From an uncultured Bacteroides sp. (GTDB taxonomy: Bacteria > Bacteroidota > Bacteroidia > Bacteroidales > Bacteroidaceae), in NCBI RefSeq assembly GCF_910586915.1, contig NZ_CAJULN010000005.1, positions 1-64,000 of the forward strand: DNA of 64,000 bases, read 5' to 3'. The stretch's first letter is position 1; each line of letters opens with the position of its first letter. Both the position numbers and the translations under genes were made by a program. Shown here piece by piece: positions 44,469 through 51,829 of this stretch. Below the pieces are notes generated by a model that ran no database searches, was not told the origin of the DNA, and saw only the letters and a program-made list of their open reading frames with translations.

Positions 44469-45773
44469 ATGAAAACAAAATTAATACTCCTGTTTTCACT
44501 GTTATGGGTGCTGGCGGGTTGCAGCGACTCGAATTCGGATTCGGCAACGATAGAGATTTCACCGTCTGCATTCGACAATGTGAGTCCGGAAGGGGCTACC
44601 CTAAAGGTATCCGTAAAGTGCAATTCCGCCTGGCGGGTCAGCAGCAATCAGAACTGGTGTATTCCCACCCTGCAAGAGGGCAGCAATAACGAAGAGCTTG
44701 TTTTAACCGTACACGCCAACACCACTTCCAAAGAAAGGAGTACCACCGTCACCCTCATGGCAACGAAAACAAGCAAGACCCTCCGAATCACCCAATCGCC
44801 CGCTACCGCCACAGCCGGCGAGCACCACTACAAACTGCCCGTCATATTCCACGTTCTCTACAAAGACGCCGACAACAGGATGCAATATGTAGACAAGGGG
44901 CGCCTTGCCCAAATCATCAACGTGTGCAACCTGATGTACAGAAACAAAATCTACCAAAGTAGCATCCACAACACCAGCCAGGACATGAACCTCGAATTTG
45001 TCATGGCTACGGAAAAGCCGGACGGCACTGCTTTGGAGGAAGCGGGCGTTGAACGTATCAAATGGGAGCCCATTCCCATGTCCTGCGAACAGTTCATGAA
45101 CGGAACAAGCGAACAAACCAAGAGCCATACGGCAATGCTGTGGAATCCGAAAGTGTACATCAATATTTTCGTATATCCATTCAGCGAAGACAATGTTTTA
45201 GGTATTTCACATCTGCCTTACTGTTTATCATCGCATCCGTTGGACGGTCTGCACAATGGAAACTATTATTTAAACCACGAGGTGGGATATCCCCATTGCG
45301 TATCTGTCAACAGCAAGTATATTTACACAAACGGCGATGAAACATATTACAACACCTCGGATGTCTACAACACGCTCGCACACGAATTGGGGCACTACCT
45401 CGGACTGCATCATGTCTTTTCGGAAGACGGGGACAATACCGACTTGTGCAAAGACAGCGATTACTGCACAGACACACCGACCTACAACATGACCGAATAT
45501 ACCAGCCTCATGAAAGGCATCGAAGATTTCAGTAAATACTCCTTCGACGACCTGTGTACAAGGACGAACTGCGAGACCGGCGATACGTTCATTTCGCACA
45601 ACATCATGGACTACGCCTTCTGTTATTCGGACCGGTTCACGCCTCAACAGCGCAAACGCATCCGCCACGTACTGTCTTACAGTCCCCTCATTCCCGGAGC
45701 CAAAGCATACACATCGGCAGATACTCGTTCGTTGAGCTGCGACGAGCAGCCTCCGATACAGTTCAGGTATTAA
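44469..45773 (+). CDS. Zinc-dependent metalloprotease lipoprotein with BACON domain
   Basis: A 434-residue lipoprotein. The signal and lipobox end at LWVLAGC (Cys18). Residues 25-115 form a BACON-type beta sandwich (ATLKVSVKCNSAWRVSSNQN, STTVTLMATKTSKTLRI). The catalytic domain has the metzincin motif AHELGHYLGLHH, a downstream zinc-site region DYCTDTPTY, and a Met-turn-like HNIMDYAFCYSDRF. It matches the Bacteroides family of zinc metalloprotease lipoproteins typified by BF0631. It is probably on the cell surface and may degrade host or dietary glycoproteins. It is monocistronic, 13 bp after birA with a strong terminator behind. Confidence 0.88.
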   Translation: MKTKLILLFSLLWVLAGCSDSNSDSATIEISPSAFDNVSPEGATLKVSVKCNSAWRVSSNQNWCIPTLQEGSNNEELVLTVHANTTSKERSTTVTLMATKTSKTLRITQSPATATAGEHHYKLPVIFHVLYKDADNRMQYVDKGRLAQIINVCNLMYRNKIYQSSIHNTSQDMNLEFVMATEKPDGTALEEAGVERIKWEPIPMSCEQFMNGTSEQTKSHTAMLWNPKVYINIFVYPFSEDNVLGISHLPYCLSSHPLDGLHNGNYYLNHEVGYPHCVSVNSKYIYTNGDETYYNTSDVYNTLAHELGHYLGLHHVFSEDGDNTDLCKDSDYCTDTPTYNMTEYTSLMKGIEDFSKYSFDDLCTRTNCETGDTFISHNIMDYAFCYSDRFTPQQRKRIRHVLSYSPLIPGAKAYTSADTRSLSCDEQPPIQFRY

Positions 45774-45787
45774 CGCATCCAGACAAT

Positions 45788-45834
45788 AATCGAAAAAGAG
45801 GTGAACCGCCTAACGGTTCACCTCTTTTTCGATT
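45788..45834. terminator. Bidirectional terminator overlapping a coding end
   Basis: A perfect 21-bp stem: 45788-45808 pairs with 45814-45834, loop CCTAA. Inner arms end GAACCG / CGGTTC, and outer parts have five A and five T. It serves the convergent protease and TPR genes. Its right arm encodes the last seven residues of the TPR protein, and the loop holds that gene's stop codon. Confidence 0.88.
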
Positions 45835-46493
45835 ACCAATATCTTGTCCAGCGTCTTCCGGGCTTCCGTCGAGGGGAATCGCAACACGACTTTCTGCAAC
45901 GAACTCCGTGCCTTTTCATACCCCGTAGCAAACACCTTCGACAGTCCGTCCCGATAACGGGCATACTGCATTTTCGTGGGCGATGATATTTTCCGATAGT
46001 CAGCTTCCAACAGCTTCTTCTCCCGTTCGGCCATCAGGTAATAATAGTTTCCCAAAAAGATGTTGGCTGCCAAATTGTCCGCATCCAGTTGCAAGACCTT
46101 CTCATACAGACGCAACGCCTCTTTCTCCTGCCCACGTCCGACCTGCATTTCGGCACACGATTCCAGATAGCCTACATTGCCGGGCTCCCTTTGAAGCAAC
46201 TCTTTGTAGAACAGATAGCCCTTGTCATAATTCCGCTTCTTCCTATAGGCAACCGCCAGTTCGTTTGCCAACTTCGTGCTGATTTCACTGTTTTTGTCAA
46301 CACTTGTCCAATAGAACATCTCTGTGCGGTCTATATCCAGGCGGATTGTCTGCCGGAAATAACTCACAGCCTGTCCGTTCTGTCCGGCTTCGATAGCGGC
46401 GGCGACTTTCCGCAACATCTCGCCCGCCGATTGTGCGTTCAACGCCGTCGGCAAGGCGGAAAACAATAAAAAGAAGATAGTTAAGGTTCTCAT
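45810..46493 (-). CDS. TPR-containing periplasmic protein
   Basis: A 227-residue protein. ATG 46493 (MRTLTIFFLLFSALPTALNA) gives a clear signal peptide; the longer frame to 46622 runs into the next promoter. TPR-like helical pairs follow: NGQAVSYFRQTIRLDID, NYDKGYLFYKELLQREPGN, KEALRLYEKVLQLDADNLAAN. It is probably a periplasmic scaffold. No enzyme or partner is evident beside it. It is convergent with the metalloprotease and divergent from the MATE gene. Confidence 0.82.
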   Translation of the reverse strand: MRTLTIFFLLFSALPTALNAQSAGEMLRKVAAAIEAGQNGQAVSYFRQTIRLDIDRTEMFYWTSVDKNSEISTKLANELAVAYRKKRNYDKGYLFYKELLQREPGNVGYLESCAEMQVGRGQEKEALRLYEKVLQLDADNLAANIFLGNYYYLMAEREKKLLEADYRKISSPTKMQYARYRDGLSKVFATGYEKARSSLQKVVLRFPSTEARKTLDKILVIEKEVNR

Positions 46494-46525
46494 AATCCAA
46501 TATTTGCTACTTAGTTGGCGACACG

Positions 46526-46561
46526 CAAAGATACAATAAAAAAATAAAAAACGTACCTTTG
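46526..46561. promoter_or_regulatory. Divergent -7 boxes of the TPR and MATE genes
   Basis: Minus-strand TATCTTTG at 46526-46533 is 32 nt before the TPR gene start. Plus-strand TACCTTTG at 46554-46561 is 43 nt before the MATE gene start. Confidence 0.55.
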
Positions 46562-46604
46562 CACACAAAAAGAACAACCCGTCCGATAAAAGTGTTTTCG
46601 TAAA

Positions 46605-47933
46605 ATGAAAGATAAAAAACAAACGTCCGTCAACAGACGGATTTTACAGATTGCCATACCGTCGATTGTATCCAATATTACCGTCCCGCTATTAGGGCTG
46701 ATTGACGTCACCATCGTCGGCCACCTCGGCTCGCCGGCCTATATCGGTGCCATTGCCGTGGGCGGAATGCTGTTCAACATCATCTACTGGATTTTCGGGT
46801 TCCTGCGCATGGGGACAAGCGGCATGACTTCGCAAGCCTACGGGCAGCACGACCCCGGCGAAAGCACGCGCCTGCTGATACGCTCCGTCGGAATCGGGCT
46901 GTCGATAGCCTGTTGCCTGCTGCTACTCCGGCATCCGATTCTGAAACTGGCATTCACGTGGATAGAGACCACACCCGAAATCGAACAATTGGCAACCGCC
47001 TACTTCCACATCTGCATCTGGGGCGCTCCCGCCACATTGGCTCTTTACGGGTTTTCGGGATGGTTTATCGGGATGCAGAACTCGCGTTTCCCGATGTACA
47101 TCGCCATTGCGCAGAACCTTGTCAATATCGCCGCCAGCCTTTGCTTTGTCTATCTGTTGGAGATGAAGGTGGCAGGCGTCGCCACGGGAACCCTTATCGC
47201 CCAATATGCAGGCCTCTTCATCGCCGTGCTGCTATACATACGCCGCTACAATCCCCACCGGCCGCCCGTCGCGTGGAAGGAGGTATGGCAGAAGCAAGCG
47301 ATGTCGCGCTTCTTCCGGGTGAACCGCGACATCTTCTTCCGCACGCTTTGCCTGGTTGCAGTGACGCTGTTCTTCACCTCTTCGGGAGCGGCGCAGGGGG
47401 AAGTGGTATTGGCAGTCAACACTTTGCTGATGCAACTCTTCACCCTTTTCTCCTACATCATGGACGGCTTTGCCTACGCCGGCGAAGCACTGGCGGGACG
47501 TTACATCGGCGCGCAAAACCATACCGGCCTGCGCGCCACCGTGCGCCACCTTTTCTATTGGGGCTTCGGACTGTCGCTGTTGTTCACCGCCTTCTATGGG
47601 GCGGGAGGAAAGGAGTTTTTAGGATTGCTGACCGACGACGCTTCCGTCATCCAGGCATCGGACACCTATTTCTATTGGGCACTCGCCATCCCCCTGGCAG
47701 GCTTTTCGGCTTTCCTGTGGGACGGCATCTTCATCGGCGCCACCGCCACCCGCCAAATGCTCTACTCCATGCTCATCGCATCGGCGGGCTTCTTCGGACT
47801 CTACCACGCCTTTCATTCCCTCTTGGGAAATCACGCGCTATGGCTCGCTTTCCTCGCCTATCTTTCGTTGAGAGGAATCGTACAGACCTTCCAGGGAAAG
47901 CGGATACTGAAAAAAGTAATCGTATCTCCCTAA
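46605..47933 (+). CDS. MATE family efflux transporter
   Basis: A 442-residue inner-membrane antiporter with 12 helices in two related halves. The first half opens RRILQIAIPSIVSNITVPLLG then LIDVTIVGHLGSPAYIGAIAVGG, the usual MATE N-lobe. LRMGTSGMTSQAYGQ and AGEALAGRYIGAQN mark equivalent positions in the two lobes. It resembles the DinF-like branch. Drug or metabolite substrates cannot be predicted. GC content is higher here than in most neighbours, but codon style is the same. pyrH follows 55 bp later from its own promoter. Confidence 0.9.
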   Translation: MKDKKQTSVNRRILQIAIPSIVSNITVPLLGLIDVTIVGHLGSPAYIGAIAVGGMLFNIIYWIFGFLRMGTSGMTSQAYGQHDPGESTRLLIRSVGIGLSIACCLLLLRHPILKLAFTWIETTPEIEQLATAYFHICIWGAPATLALYGFSGWFIGMQNSRFPMYIAIAQNLVNIAASLCFVYLLEMKVAGVATGTLIAQYAGLFIAVLLYIRRYNPHRPPVAWKEVWQKQAMSRFFRVNRDIFFRTLCLVAVTLFFTSSGAAQGEVVLAVNTLLMQLFTLFSYIMDGFAYAGEALAGRYIGAQNHTGLRATVRHLFYWGFGLSLLFTAFYGAGGKEFLGLLTDDASVIQASDTYFYWALAIPLAGFSAFLWDGIFIGATATRQMLYSMLIASAGFFGLYHAFHSLLGNHALWLAFLAYLSLRGIVQTFQGKRILKKVIVSP

Positions 47934-47954
47934 GGCTATCTGACAAATTATCTT

Positions 47955-47962
47955 TATATTTG
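47955..47962 (+). promoter_or_regulatory. -7 box for pyrH
   Basis: TATATTTG, 26 nt before the pyrH ATG at 47989. Confidence 0.55.
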
Positions 47963-47988
47963 CGCCAAACAATCAAAAAAGATAAGAT

Positions 47989-48699
47989 ATGGCTAAGTAT
48001 AAAAGAATCTTACTGAAACTCAGTGGCGAGAGCCTCATGGGCGAGAAGCAATACGGCATTGACGAAAAAAGACTGGCCGAATATGCGGAGCAAATCAAAG
48101 CAATCCACGAACAAGGTGTACAGATAGGCATCGTTATCGGCGGCGGCAACATCTTCCGTGGACTGAGCGGGGCCAACAAAGGCTTCGACCGCGTGAAAGG
48201 CGACCAGATGGGTATGCTGGCAACCGTTATCAACAGCCTTGCCCTGAGTTCCGCTTTGGTAGCCGCCGGTGTAAAAGCCCGCGTACTGACAGCCGTCCGC
48301 ATGGAACCCATCGGAGAATTCTACAGCAAATGGAAAGCCATCGAACACATGGAAAAAGGCGAAATCGTCATTATGTCCGCCGGCACGGGCAATCCTTTCT
48401 TCACCACCGACACCGGCTCTTCACTGAGAGGCATTGAAATCGAAGCCGACGTGATGCTGAAGGGAACGCGCGTAGACGGCATTTACACCGCCGACCCCGA
48501 AAAAGACCCGACTGCCACCAAATTCGACCACATCACATACGACGAGGTACTGAAACGCGGACTGAAAGTAATGGACCTGACAGCTACCTGTATGTGCAAG
48601 GAAAACAACCTGCCCATCATCGTTTTCGACATGGACACGGTAGGCAACCTCAAAAAAGTAATCGACGGAGAAGAAATAGGTACACTCGTACACAACTAA
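47989..48699 (+). CDS. pyrH: UMP kinase
   Basis: A 236-residue hexameric amino-acid-kinase-fold enzyme that phosphorylates UMP to UDP. Motifs visible are YKRILLKLSGESLMG, VIGGGNIFRG, GMLATVINSLALSSAL, SAGTGNPFFTTDTG and KGTRVDGIYTADPEKDP. Length is typical. In many bacteria pyrH is followed closely by frr; here a DMT transporter gene and a palindrome array lie between, with frr at 50078. Confidence 0.96.
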   Translation: MAKYKRILLKLSGESLMGEKQYGIDEKRLAEYAEQIKAIHEQGVQIGIVIGGGNIFRGLSGANKGFDRVKGDQMGMLATVINSLALSSALVAAGVKARVLTAVRMEPIGEFYSKWKAIEHMEKGEIVIMSAGTGNPFFTTDTGSSLRGIEIEADVMLKGTRVDGIYTADPEKDPTATKFDHITYDEVLKRGLKVMDLTATCMCKENNLPIIVFDMDTVGNLKKVIDGEEIGTLVHN

Positions 48700-48721
48700 T
48701 CGGCTCCCCCTACAAAGAACG

Positions 48722-48775
48722 ATACGACACAAGGCAGAAAATCTCCCCGGCGAGGTTTTCTGCCTTGTGTCGTAT
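48722..48775 (+). terminator. Long hairpin after pyrH, no T run
   Basis: 48722-48741 and 48756-48775 are a perfect 20-bp inverted pair (outer ATACGACACAAGG, inner CAGAAAA). The sequence after it is AAGGCTCTC, so classical intrinsic termination lacks its U tract. It could instead protect the 3' end of the pyrH mRNA. Confidence 0.6.
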
Positions 48776-48870
48776 AAGGCTCTCTGCCACGCCCTTAAGA
48801 ACTATCTCTTCCTTGCCTGAGAACTATTGCTCCGACTGCATACAAGTAGCGGCCGGATTGCATGAGTTTA

Positions 48871-48958
48871 TTCGTCTGACTATAGTGTACGTTTCGTCTG
48901 ACTATAGTTAGACGAAACGTACACTATAGTCAGACGAAAGTTCAACTACAGTCAGACG
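48871..48958. repeat. Phased palindrome array, ACTATAGT cores, 22-bp period
   Basis: Four contiguous 22-bp units have cores ACTATAGT at 48879, 48901 and 48923 and ACTACAGT at 48945, spaced exactly 22, 22 and 22 bp. Units 1 and 2 read TTCGTCTG before the core; units 3 and 4 carry CAGACG after it, so they are inverted. Segments 48873-48900 and 48909-48936 match as inverted copies at 27 of 28 positions, with a core as the 8-base loop. Confidence 0.9.
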
Positions 48959-49077
48959 AATAGTTTTTAGTATAAACAACCTTAGTCCTTAGCAAGCGGA
49001 ACGTCAGTTCTTCGCATACGAAAGATTAAATTGTACGCTCTGCCGGGCAAACGCTTGCTTATCATCGGCGAACGATA

Positions 49078-49085
49078 TACTTTTG
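49078..49085 (+). promoter_or_regulatory. -7 box for the DMT transporter gene
   Basis: TACTTTTG, with a partial -33 (CTTGC at 49054-49058) about 19 nt upstream and the ATG at 49115 29 nt downstream. Confidence 0.55.
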
Positions 49086-49114
49086 CACACCATTTAAAAG
49101 AAAACGAAAAAACA

Positions 49115-50026
49115 ATGAACAGCAAAACCAAAGGCTTTATCTATGGAGCGATTGCCGCCGCAAGCTACGGCATGAATCCTCTTTTCGCACTCCCGCTCTA
49201 CGCGGCAGGCCTGAGTGTGGACACGGTGTTATTCTACCGATACTTCTTTGCCGTCATCGTATTGGGGATACTGATGAAGATGCAGCACCAACCGTTCGCC
49301 CTCCGGAAAACCGACATACTGCCACTGGCGATTATGGGACTGCTGTTCTCGTTCTCTTCCCTGCTTCTTTTCATGAGCTACAACTACATGGACGCAGGAA
49401 TCGCATCGACCATCCTGTTTGTCTATCCGGTGATGGTGGCCGTCATTATGGCGGTCTGCTTCAAGGAGAAGATTTCCGCCATTACCGTGTTCTCCATCCT
49501 GCTCGCGCTTTCGGGCATCGCACTGCTCTATCAGGGAGACGACGGAAAACCGTTGTCCGCCATCGGCATCCTGCTCGTCCTGCTGTCGTCGCTCTCCTAC
49601 GCCATTTACATAGTAGGCGTGAACCGCTCGACACTGAAAGAACTGCCTACGACAAAACTGACGTTCTACGCCATCCTGTTCGGGCTTTCGGTCTATATCG
49701 TCCGCCTGGATTTCTGCACCCAACTGCAAATGGTCCCCTCTGCGTGGCTTTGGGCGGACGTATTGGCACTCGCCATTCTTCCCACCTCCGTATCGTTGGT
49801 CTGCACAGCCTTAGCCATCCATTACATAGGCTCGACACCGACCGCCATCCTCGGCGCATTGGAACCCGTGACAGCCCTGTTCTTCGGCGTTCTCCTGTTT
49901 CATGAGCAACTCACGCCCCGGCTGATGGCGGGCATTCTGATGATAATCACCGCCGTTACGCTGATTATCATCGGCCGGTCGCTCGTAAAAAAGATGAGTA
50001 TGCTGTTGCAGATGAACAAAAAATAA
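49115..50026 (+). CDS. EamA/DMT family transporter
   Basis: A 303-residue membrane protein with ten predicted helices in two EamA repeats. ATG 49115 (MNSKTKGFIYGAIAAASYG) is favoured by the -7 box just upstream; a longer frame to 49031 crosses that box. Repeat landmarks are YGMNPLFALPLYAAGLS then FYRYFFAVIVLG in the first half, and GSTPTAILGALEPVTALFFG in the second. The final helix ends at IGRSLVKKM. It is probably a metabolite exporter. The substrate is unknown. Confidence 0.87.
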   Translation: MNSKTKGFIYGAIAAASYGMNPLFALPLYAAGLSVDTVLFYRYFFAVIVLGILMKMQHQPFALRKTDILPLAIMGLLFSFSSLLLFMSYNYMDAGIASTILFVYPVMVAVIMAVCFKEKISAITVFSILLALSGIALLYQGDDGKPLSAIGILLVLLSSLSYAIYIVGVNRSTLKELPTTKLTFYAILFGLSVYIVRLDFCTQLQMVPSAWLWADVLALAILPTSVSLVCTALAIHYIGSTPTAILGALEPVTALFFGVLLFHEQLTPRLMAGILMIITAVTLIIIGRSLVKKMSMLLQMNKK

Positions 50027-50036
50027 TATACTTTTG
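50005..50036 (+). promoter_or_regulatory. frr promoter
   Basis: GTTG (50005-50008) and TACTTTTG (50029-50036) are 20 nt apart. The -33 part lies inside the transporter gene. The frr ATG is 41 nt downstream. Confidence 0.6.
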
Positions 50037-50077
50037 CTCATTAATCAATCAAATAGCAACTTTAATTATCGAAAAAT

Positions 50078-50638
50078 ATGGTAGACGTAAAGACTTGTCT
50101 TGACAATGCACAAGAAAAAATGGATATGGCCATCATGTATCTGGAAGAGGCACTGGCACATATCCGCGCCGGAAAAGCGAGTACCCGACTGTTGGACGGA
50201 ATCCGTGTAGACTCTTACGGAAGCATGGTGCCCATCAGCAACGTAGCAGCCGTGACCACTCCGGACGCACGCAGCATCACCATCAAGCCCTGGGATAAAA
50301 GTATGTTCCGCATCATCGAAAAAGCCATCATCGACTCCGACCTCGGTATCATGCCCGAAAACAACGGCGAAATCATCCGCATCGGTATCCCCCCGCTGAC
50401 GGAAGAACGACGCAAACAACTGGCAAAACAGTGTAAGAGCGAAGGCGAAACCGCCAAAGTAAGCGTACGCAACGCCCGCCGCGACGGTAACGACGCACTG
50501 AAGAAAGCCGTAAAAGACGGATTGGCAGAAGATGAACAGAAGAACGCAGAAGCCAAACTGCAAAAAATCCACGATAAGTATATCAAGCAAATCGACGATA
50601 TGCTGGCGGAAAAAGACAAAGAAATCATGACTGTTTAA
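50078..50638 (+). CDS. frr: Ribosome recycling factor
   Basis: A 186-residue RRF that, with EF-G, splits post-termination ribosomes. Domain I helices start MVDVKTCLDNAQEKMDMAI, and the conserved loop HIRAGKASTRLLDGI follows. SVRNARRDGND and the acidic C-terminal helix complete it. Length is standard. It is followed by rsgA after 100 bp that form a long A/T hairpin. Confidence 0.96.
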   Translation: MVDVKTCLDNAQEKMDMAIMYLEEALAHIRAGKASTRLLDGIRVDSYGSMVPISNVAAVTTPDARSITIKPWDKSMFRIIEKAIIDSDLGIMPENNGEIIRIGIPPLTEERRKQLAKQCKSEGETAKVSVRNARRDGNDALKKAVKDGLAEDEQKNAEAKLQKIHDKYIKQIDDMLAEKDKEIMTV

Positions 50639-50738
50639 ATTGAAAATTGAGAATTAAAAATTGAGAAATAGGATGCAGCATACTACTATGTGACGGTTCG
50701 TTCTCATTTTTTAATTCTCAATTCTCAACTCTCAATTT
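50639..50738. repeat. AT-rich inverted repeat between frr and rsgA
   Basis: 50647-50667 (built on GAGAATTAAAAATTGAGAA) and 50701-50721 (TTCTCATTTTTTAATTCTCAA shortened by one base) are inverted copies at 20 of 21 positions. Additional TTGAGA/TCTCAA copies lie outside. The right arm ends at the base before the rsgA ATG, so the structure covers the whole rsgA ribosome-binding region. Confidence 0.75.
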
Positions 50739-51671
50739 ATGAAAGGATTAGTAATCAAAAACACAGGTAGCTGGTATCAGGTAAGAACAGACGACGGACA
50801 ATTCATCGAATGTAAAATCAAAGGGAATTTCCGGCTCAAAGGAATACGCAGTACCAACCCGGTAGCGGTGGGCGACCGTGTTCAGATTATACTCAACCAG
50901 GAAGGCACTGCTTTCATCAACGAAATAGAAGACAGGAAGAACTACATCATCCGCCGTTCTTCCAATCTTTCCAAACAATCGCACATCCTTGCCGCCAACC
51001 TCGACCAGTGTATGCTGGTGGTCACCGTCAACTATCCCGAAACGTCCACCACCTTCATCGACCGTTTTCTCGCATCGGCAGAGGCTTACCGGGTACCCGT
51101 CAAACTGATATTCAATAAGGTAGACGTTTACGACGAAGACGAACTGCGCTACCTGGACGCGCTTGTCAGCCTATATACCCATATCGGCTATCCCTGCTTC
51201 AAGGTGTCCGCCAAAAACGGCGACGGAATCGAAGCCGTCAGAAAATCCTTAGAAGGCAACATCACCCTATTCTCCGGTCATTCGGGAGTAGGCAAATCCA
51301 CACTTATCAACGCCATACTGCCGGGAATAGAAGCCAAAACCGGCGAAATCTCCTCTTACCACAACAAGGGAATGCACACTACCACGTTCTCCGAAATGTT
51401 TCCTGTAGAGGGTGACGGCTATATCATCGACACACCGGGCATCAAAGGTTTCGGCACGTTCGATATGGAAGAGGAGGAAATCGGGCACTATTTTCCTGAG
51501 ATATTCGAGACGTCTGCCGACTGCAAATACAACAACTGCACCCATCGCCACGAACCAGGATGTGCCGTACGCAAAGCTGTAGAAGAGTATTTCATCAGCG
51601 AATCGCGCTACGCGTCTTACCTGAATATGTTAGAAGACAAAGAAGAGGGCAAATATCGGGCTGCTTACTGA
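50739..51671 (+). CDS. rsgA: Ribosome small subunit-dependent GTPase A
   Basis: A 310-residue circularly permuted GTPase for late 30S assembly. An N-terminal OB fold (about 1-65) precedes the G domain, whose motifs appear in the order G4 IFNKVDVY, G5 VSAKNGDG, G1 FSGHSGVGKSTL, G3 IIDTPGIKGFG. The C-terminal zinc finger is CKYNNCTHRHEPGC. With frr upstream this makes a ribosome-function pair. Confidence 0.95.
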   Translation: MKGLVIKNTGSWYQVRTDDGQFIECKIKGNFRLKGIRSTNPVAVGDRVQIILNQEGTAFINEIEDRKNYIIRRSSNLSKQSHILAANLDQCMLVVTVNYPETSTTFIDRFLASAEAYRVPVKLIFNKVDVYDEDELRYLDALVSLYTHIGYPCFKVSAKNGDGIEAVRKSLEGNITLFSGHSGVGKSTLINAILPGIEAKTGEISSYHNKGMHTTTFSEMFPVEGDGYIIDTPGIKGFGTFDMEEEEIGHYFPEIFETSADCKYNNCTHRHEPGCAVRKAVEEYFISESRYASYLNMLEDKEEGKYRAAY

Positions 51672-51763
51672 TTTCCTTCGTCCAGGCAGCCTGTAAACTC
51701 TCTTCTTCTCTCTCACAAACGCTTTCCTAATAAAGTTTCTTTTGCTTTTTTTATAGAACTCTA

Positions 51764-51793
51764 TTGTATTTTAAATACAAAATGCTACTTTTG
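51764..51793 (+). promoter_or_regulatory. SusC operon promoter with central palindrome
   Basis: TACTTTTG (51786-51793) is the -7 box and TTG (51764-51766) a possible -33, 19 nt apart. The 17-bp palindrome TTGTATTTTAAATACAA (51764-51780) starts at the -33 box and fills most of the spacer, so a dimeric regulator bound there would contact the promoter directly. Confidence 0.6.
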
Positions 51794-51829
51794 CATTTAG
51801 AGTCATTACAATATGTAAAAAGCAATACT

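Larger units (their letters stand above)
48700..49114. other. 415-bp gap between pyrH and the DMT transporter gene
   Basis: It holds a 20-bp perfect hairpin (48722-48775), the ACTATAGT array (48871-48958) and the transporter promoter (49078-49085). No gene is evident. Confidence 0.7.

Noticed and set aside
46605..47933. Horizontal transfer of the MATE gene because of higher GC
   Set aside because: Codon style and promoter match the neighbours; the GC rise is moderate and typical for membrane protein genes here.
46913..48016. 367-codon frame overlapping the MATE gene and pyrH
   Set aside because: Arg/His/Pro-rich frame-shadow spanning two real genes; no start context.
48871..48958. CRISPR-like array
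   Set aside because: Units are contiguous 22-bp palindromes without unique spacers, some are inverted, and no cas gene is in the window.
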